A DNA stretch of 64,000 nucleotides from Halalkalicoccus paucihalophilus. Its GTDB lineage: Archaea > Halobacteriota > Halobacteria > Halobacteriales > Halalkalicoccaceae. Position numbers and translations under genes: made by a program. Of the stretch, positions 62,506-64,000 are shown piece by piece; positions within the stretch are counted from its first letter, which is position 1, and the number at the start of each line of letters is the position of its first letter. Under the pieces are notes generated by a model. It saw only the letters and a program-made list of their open reading frames with translations. It had not been told where the DNA came from and did not search any database. The stretch covers positions 62,001 through 126,000 of the forward strand of contig NZ_LTAZ01000017.1 of assembly GCF_001593955.1 (NCBI RefSeq), in the 5' to 3' direction.

Positions 62506-63749
62506 ATTAGTCCTAGTGCCGAGCCCGCTGTCTGAAAGGCGGCGAGACAGGCGTCGACGTCCTCGGTGGTGTGGGTCGCCATGGGAGCGATCCGGATGCG
62601 ACTCGTTCCTTCCAGTACCGTCGGTGGGCGAATCGCCGGCGCGATCACGTCGTGCTCGCGAAGGCGTTCACCCAACGCGAGCGCGTCCGCCCGATCGCCA
62701 ACGACGACGGGGAGGATCTGGGTGTCGCCCCAGACTTCGTAGCCCATGGATCCGAGACCGTCGCGCAGTCGGTCGACGTTCGCCCAGAGCCGCTCGCGCT
62801 GGCGTTCGTCCTCCCGGGCGACCCGCAGGGCTTCCCGCGCGGCGCTGGCCGCCGGCGGTGCCAGCCCGGTCGAGAACACGAACGTCCGCGCGGCGTTCAG
62901 CAGATGCTCGACGAGTACCTCACTTCCGGCGACGTAGCCACCCTGGCTCCCCAGAGCCTTCGAGAGCGTGCCCATTTGTATGTGGACGCGGTCTTCGAGA
63001 CCCTCACGCTGGACGATACCGCCACCGCTCTCGTAGAGGCCCGTCGCGTGAGCCTCGTCGACCATCACCCACGCGCCGTACCGCTCTGCCACGTCACAGA
63101 TGTCGGCGATGGGGGCGACGTCGCCGCCCATACTGAATACCGAGTCCGTGAGCACGAGCCACTGCTCGTTGTCGCCGCCCTCGCGTTCGCGAAGCGCCAT
63201 CGCCGCGGCCAGTGCCTCGGGATCGCAGTGGTCATAGACGACCGTCTCGGCTTCCGAGAGACGACAGCCGTCAATGATACTCGCGTGGTTGAGTTCGTCC
63301 GAGAAGACCACGTTCGGGTCGAGCGCCGTGATGGCCCCGACGTTGGTAGCGTATCCCGAGGAGAACACCAGCGCGCGTTCGGCGCGTTTCGCGTCCGCGA
63401 GGTCGCGTTCGAGCGCCCGATGGACACCGGTGTCGCCGGTGACGAGCCGGCTTGCGCCGGCGCCAGCCCCCACCTTGCGGGCGGCCTCAGCGGTCGCCGC
63501 CTGGACGCGCTCGTCGTGGGCCAGCCCGAGGTAGTTGTTCGCGGCGAAGACGATCTGCTCGTCGCCGTACTCCGGTTCGCTCCCCTTTGGGTCCGGGGCC
63601 ATCTGGGCACGGGCAGTCACCGTGTCAACCGGCTGGAGGTCACGGTACAGGTCGTCGCTCTTCCGGGTAGCGACCCACGTGTCGGGGTCGAAGCCGTGGC
63701 TCGTGTCCGCTTCTGGCCCCGCGTCGGTCGAGGGCACCTCACCGCTCAT
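62502..63749 (-). CDS. bioF: 8-amino-7-oxononanoate synthase
   Basis: A 415-residue alpha-oxoamine synthase. IVFAANNYLGLAHDERV is the N-terminal signature, VMVDEAHATGLYESGG holds the PLP-contacting Asp and His, and MGTLSKALGSQGGYVAGS carries the PLP lysine. In the biotin pathway it condenses pimeloyl thioester with alanine. Overlap with bioD supports BioF over the related KBL enzyme. It starts 1 base from the stop of the next gene upstream. Confidence 0.9.
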   Translation of the reverse strand: MSGEVPSTDAGPEADTSHGFDPDTWVATRKSDDLYRDLQPVDTVTARAQMAPDPKGSEPEYGDEQIVFAANNYLGLAHDERVQAATAEAARKVGAGAGASRLVTGDTGVHRALERDLADAKRAERALVFSSGYATNVGAITALDPNVVFSDELNHASIIDGCRLSEAETVVYDHCDPEALAAAMALREREGGDNEQWLVLTDSVFSMGGDVAPIADICDVAERYGAWVMVDEAHATGLYESGGGIVQREGLEDRVHIQMGTLSKALGSQGGYVAGSEVLVEHLLNAARTFVFSTGLAPPAASAAREALRVAREDERQRERLWANVDRLRDGLGSMGYEVWGDTQILPVVVGDRADALALGERLREHDVIAPAIRPPTVLEGTSRIRIAPMATHTTEDVDACLAAFQTAGSALGLI

Positions 63750-63750
63750 C

Positions 63751-64000
63751 CTAGAAGCCCGGCATCAGCTCCGCCGGACCGAAGACGCCGTACTCACCGG
63801 CTCGGTTGCGCCGGACGCCGGATTTCAGGTAGCCGAGCGCCGGCCCGTTGACGTTCGCCTCCATGCTGGTGACGTCGTCCAGCTGGAAGGTGTTTGTCCC
63901 CGTCTCGCCGTCGAAGGTCCGGCCGGTTACGCGAACCGTCGTGGTCGTGGGCTTCTCGTCCGAGCACACGTCGAGGATACCGCCGACGGTCACGTCTTCG
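63751..64000 (-). CDS. C-terminal part of a gene cut by the window end
   Basis: An open frame enters from the window edge and ends at 63751, 1 base before bioF, so it is probably in the same operon. The visible 82 or so residues (TVRVTGRTFDGETGTNTFQL, VNGPALGYLKSGVRRNRAG, EYGVFGPAELMPGF) are not recognised. There is no internal start that must be used; the true start lies outside. Confidence 0.6.
   Translation of the reverse strand, partial: EDVTVGGILDVCSDEKPTTTTVRVTGRTFDGETGTNTFQLDDVTSMEANVNGPALGYLKSGVRRNRAGEYGVFGPAELMPGF

Overview
The window comes from a haloarchaeon (class Halobacteria). Its proteins are strongly acidic, exported proteins carry twin-arginine lipoprotein signals, upstream regions show archaeal TATA-like boxes, and most genes are GC-rich. 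No genus can be fixed from the sequence. No rRNA, tRNA or CRISPR array was recognised.

0-7.9 kb: a frameshifted IS4-type insertion sequence, then a D-serine dehydratase/D-threonine aldolase-type enzyme, an L-asparaginase gene broken by two frameshifts, a threonine-synthase-like PLP enzyme and a DHH-family inorganic pyrophosphatase. Next comes a gene-poor stretch with a possible MITE and a second, decayed copy of the transposase.

7.9-12.2 kb: a tightly overlapping operon with a small unknown protein, a UbiD decarboxylase, a second UbiD-like protein that has lost the catalytic motif, and a metallo-beta-lactamase-fold hydrolase.

12.2-40 kb: a large catabolic island. It holds a thiolase with a cysteine-less HMG-CoA-synthase-like/DUF35 fusion, a deleted alcohol dehydrogenase, an aldehyde dehydrogenase, an acyl-CoA dehydrogenase and several crotonase-family enzymes. 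It also holds the phenylacetyl-CoA epoxidase genes (paaA, paaD, paaB, paaC and a stand-alone zinc ribbon), a 2Fe-2S ferredoxin, an aryl/acyl-CoA ligase, a two-subunit CoA transferase, a five-gene Liv-type ABC importer, a PaaG-like isomerase, a thioesterase and a 3-hydroxyacyl-CoA dehydrogenase. Together these could import an aromatic or branched acid, activate it with CoA, epoxidise and isomerise the ring, open it and beta-oxidise the product. The ring-opening step normally done by fused PaaZ could be done here by the separate aldehyde dehydrogenase and a MaoC hydratase. The stretch ends with a TRIC-type channel and a DUF5058 membrane pair followed by an M20 amidohydrolase.

40-47 kb: a decayed amidase, two MaoC proteins that look like part of a duplicated MaoC-Usp unit, a SWIM zinc-finger protein, a toxin-antitoxin pair with an unusual winged-helix antitoxin, a HAD hydrolase, and about 1.6 kb of odd sequence with no supported gene but repeated TGGGAGTC motifs.

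47.3-60.6 kb: an island encoding type IV secretion/conjugation-like machinery on the minus strand (VirB2-like, VirB6-like, VirB4-like, an unknown protein, VirD4/TraG-like). A winged-helix regulator, small proteins and two Tat lipoproteins, one a beta-helix protein, accompany it. No relaxase, integrase or replication protein was recognised.

60.7-64 kb: a 14-bp perfect inverted repeat, a VapBC-type pair, a third transposase fragment, then bioD and bioF and a gene cut by the window end.
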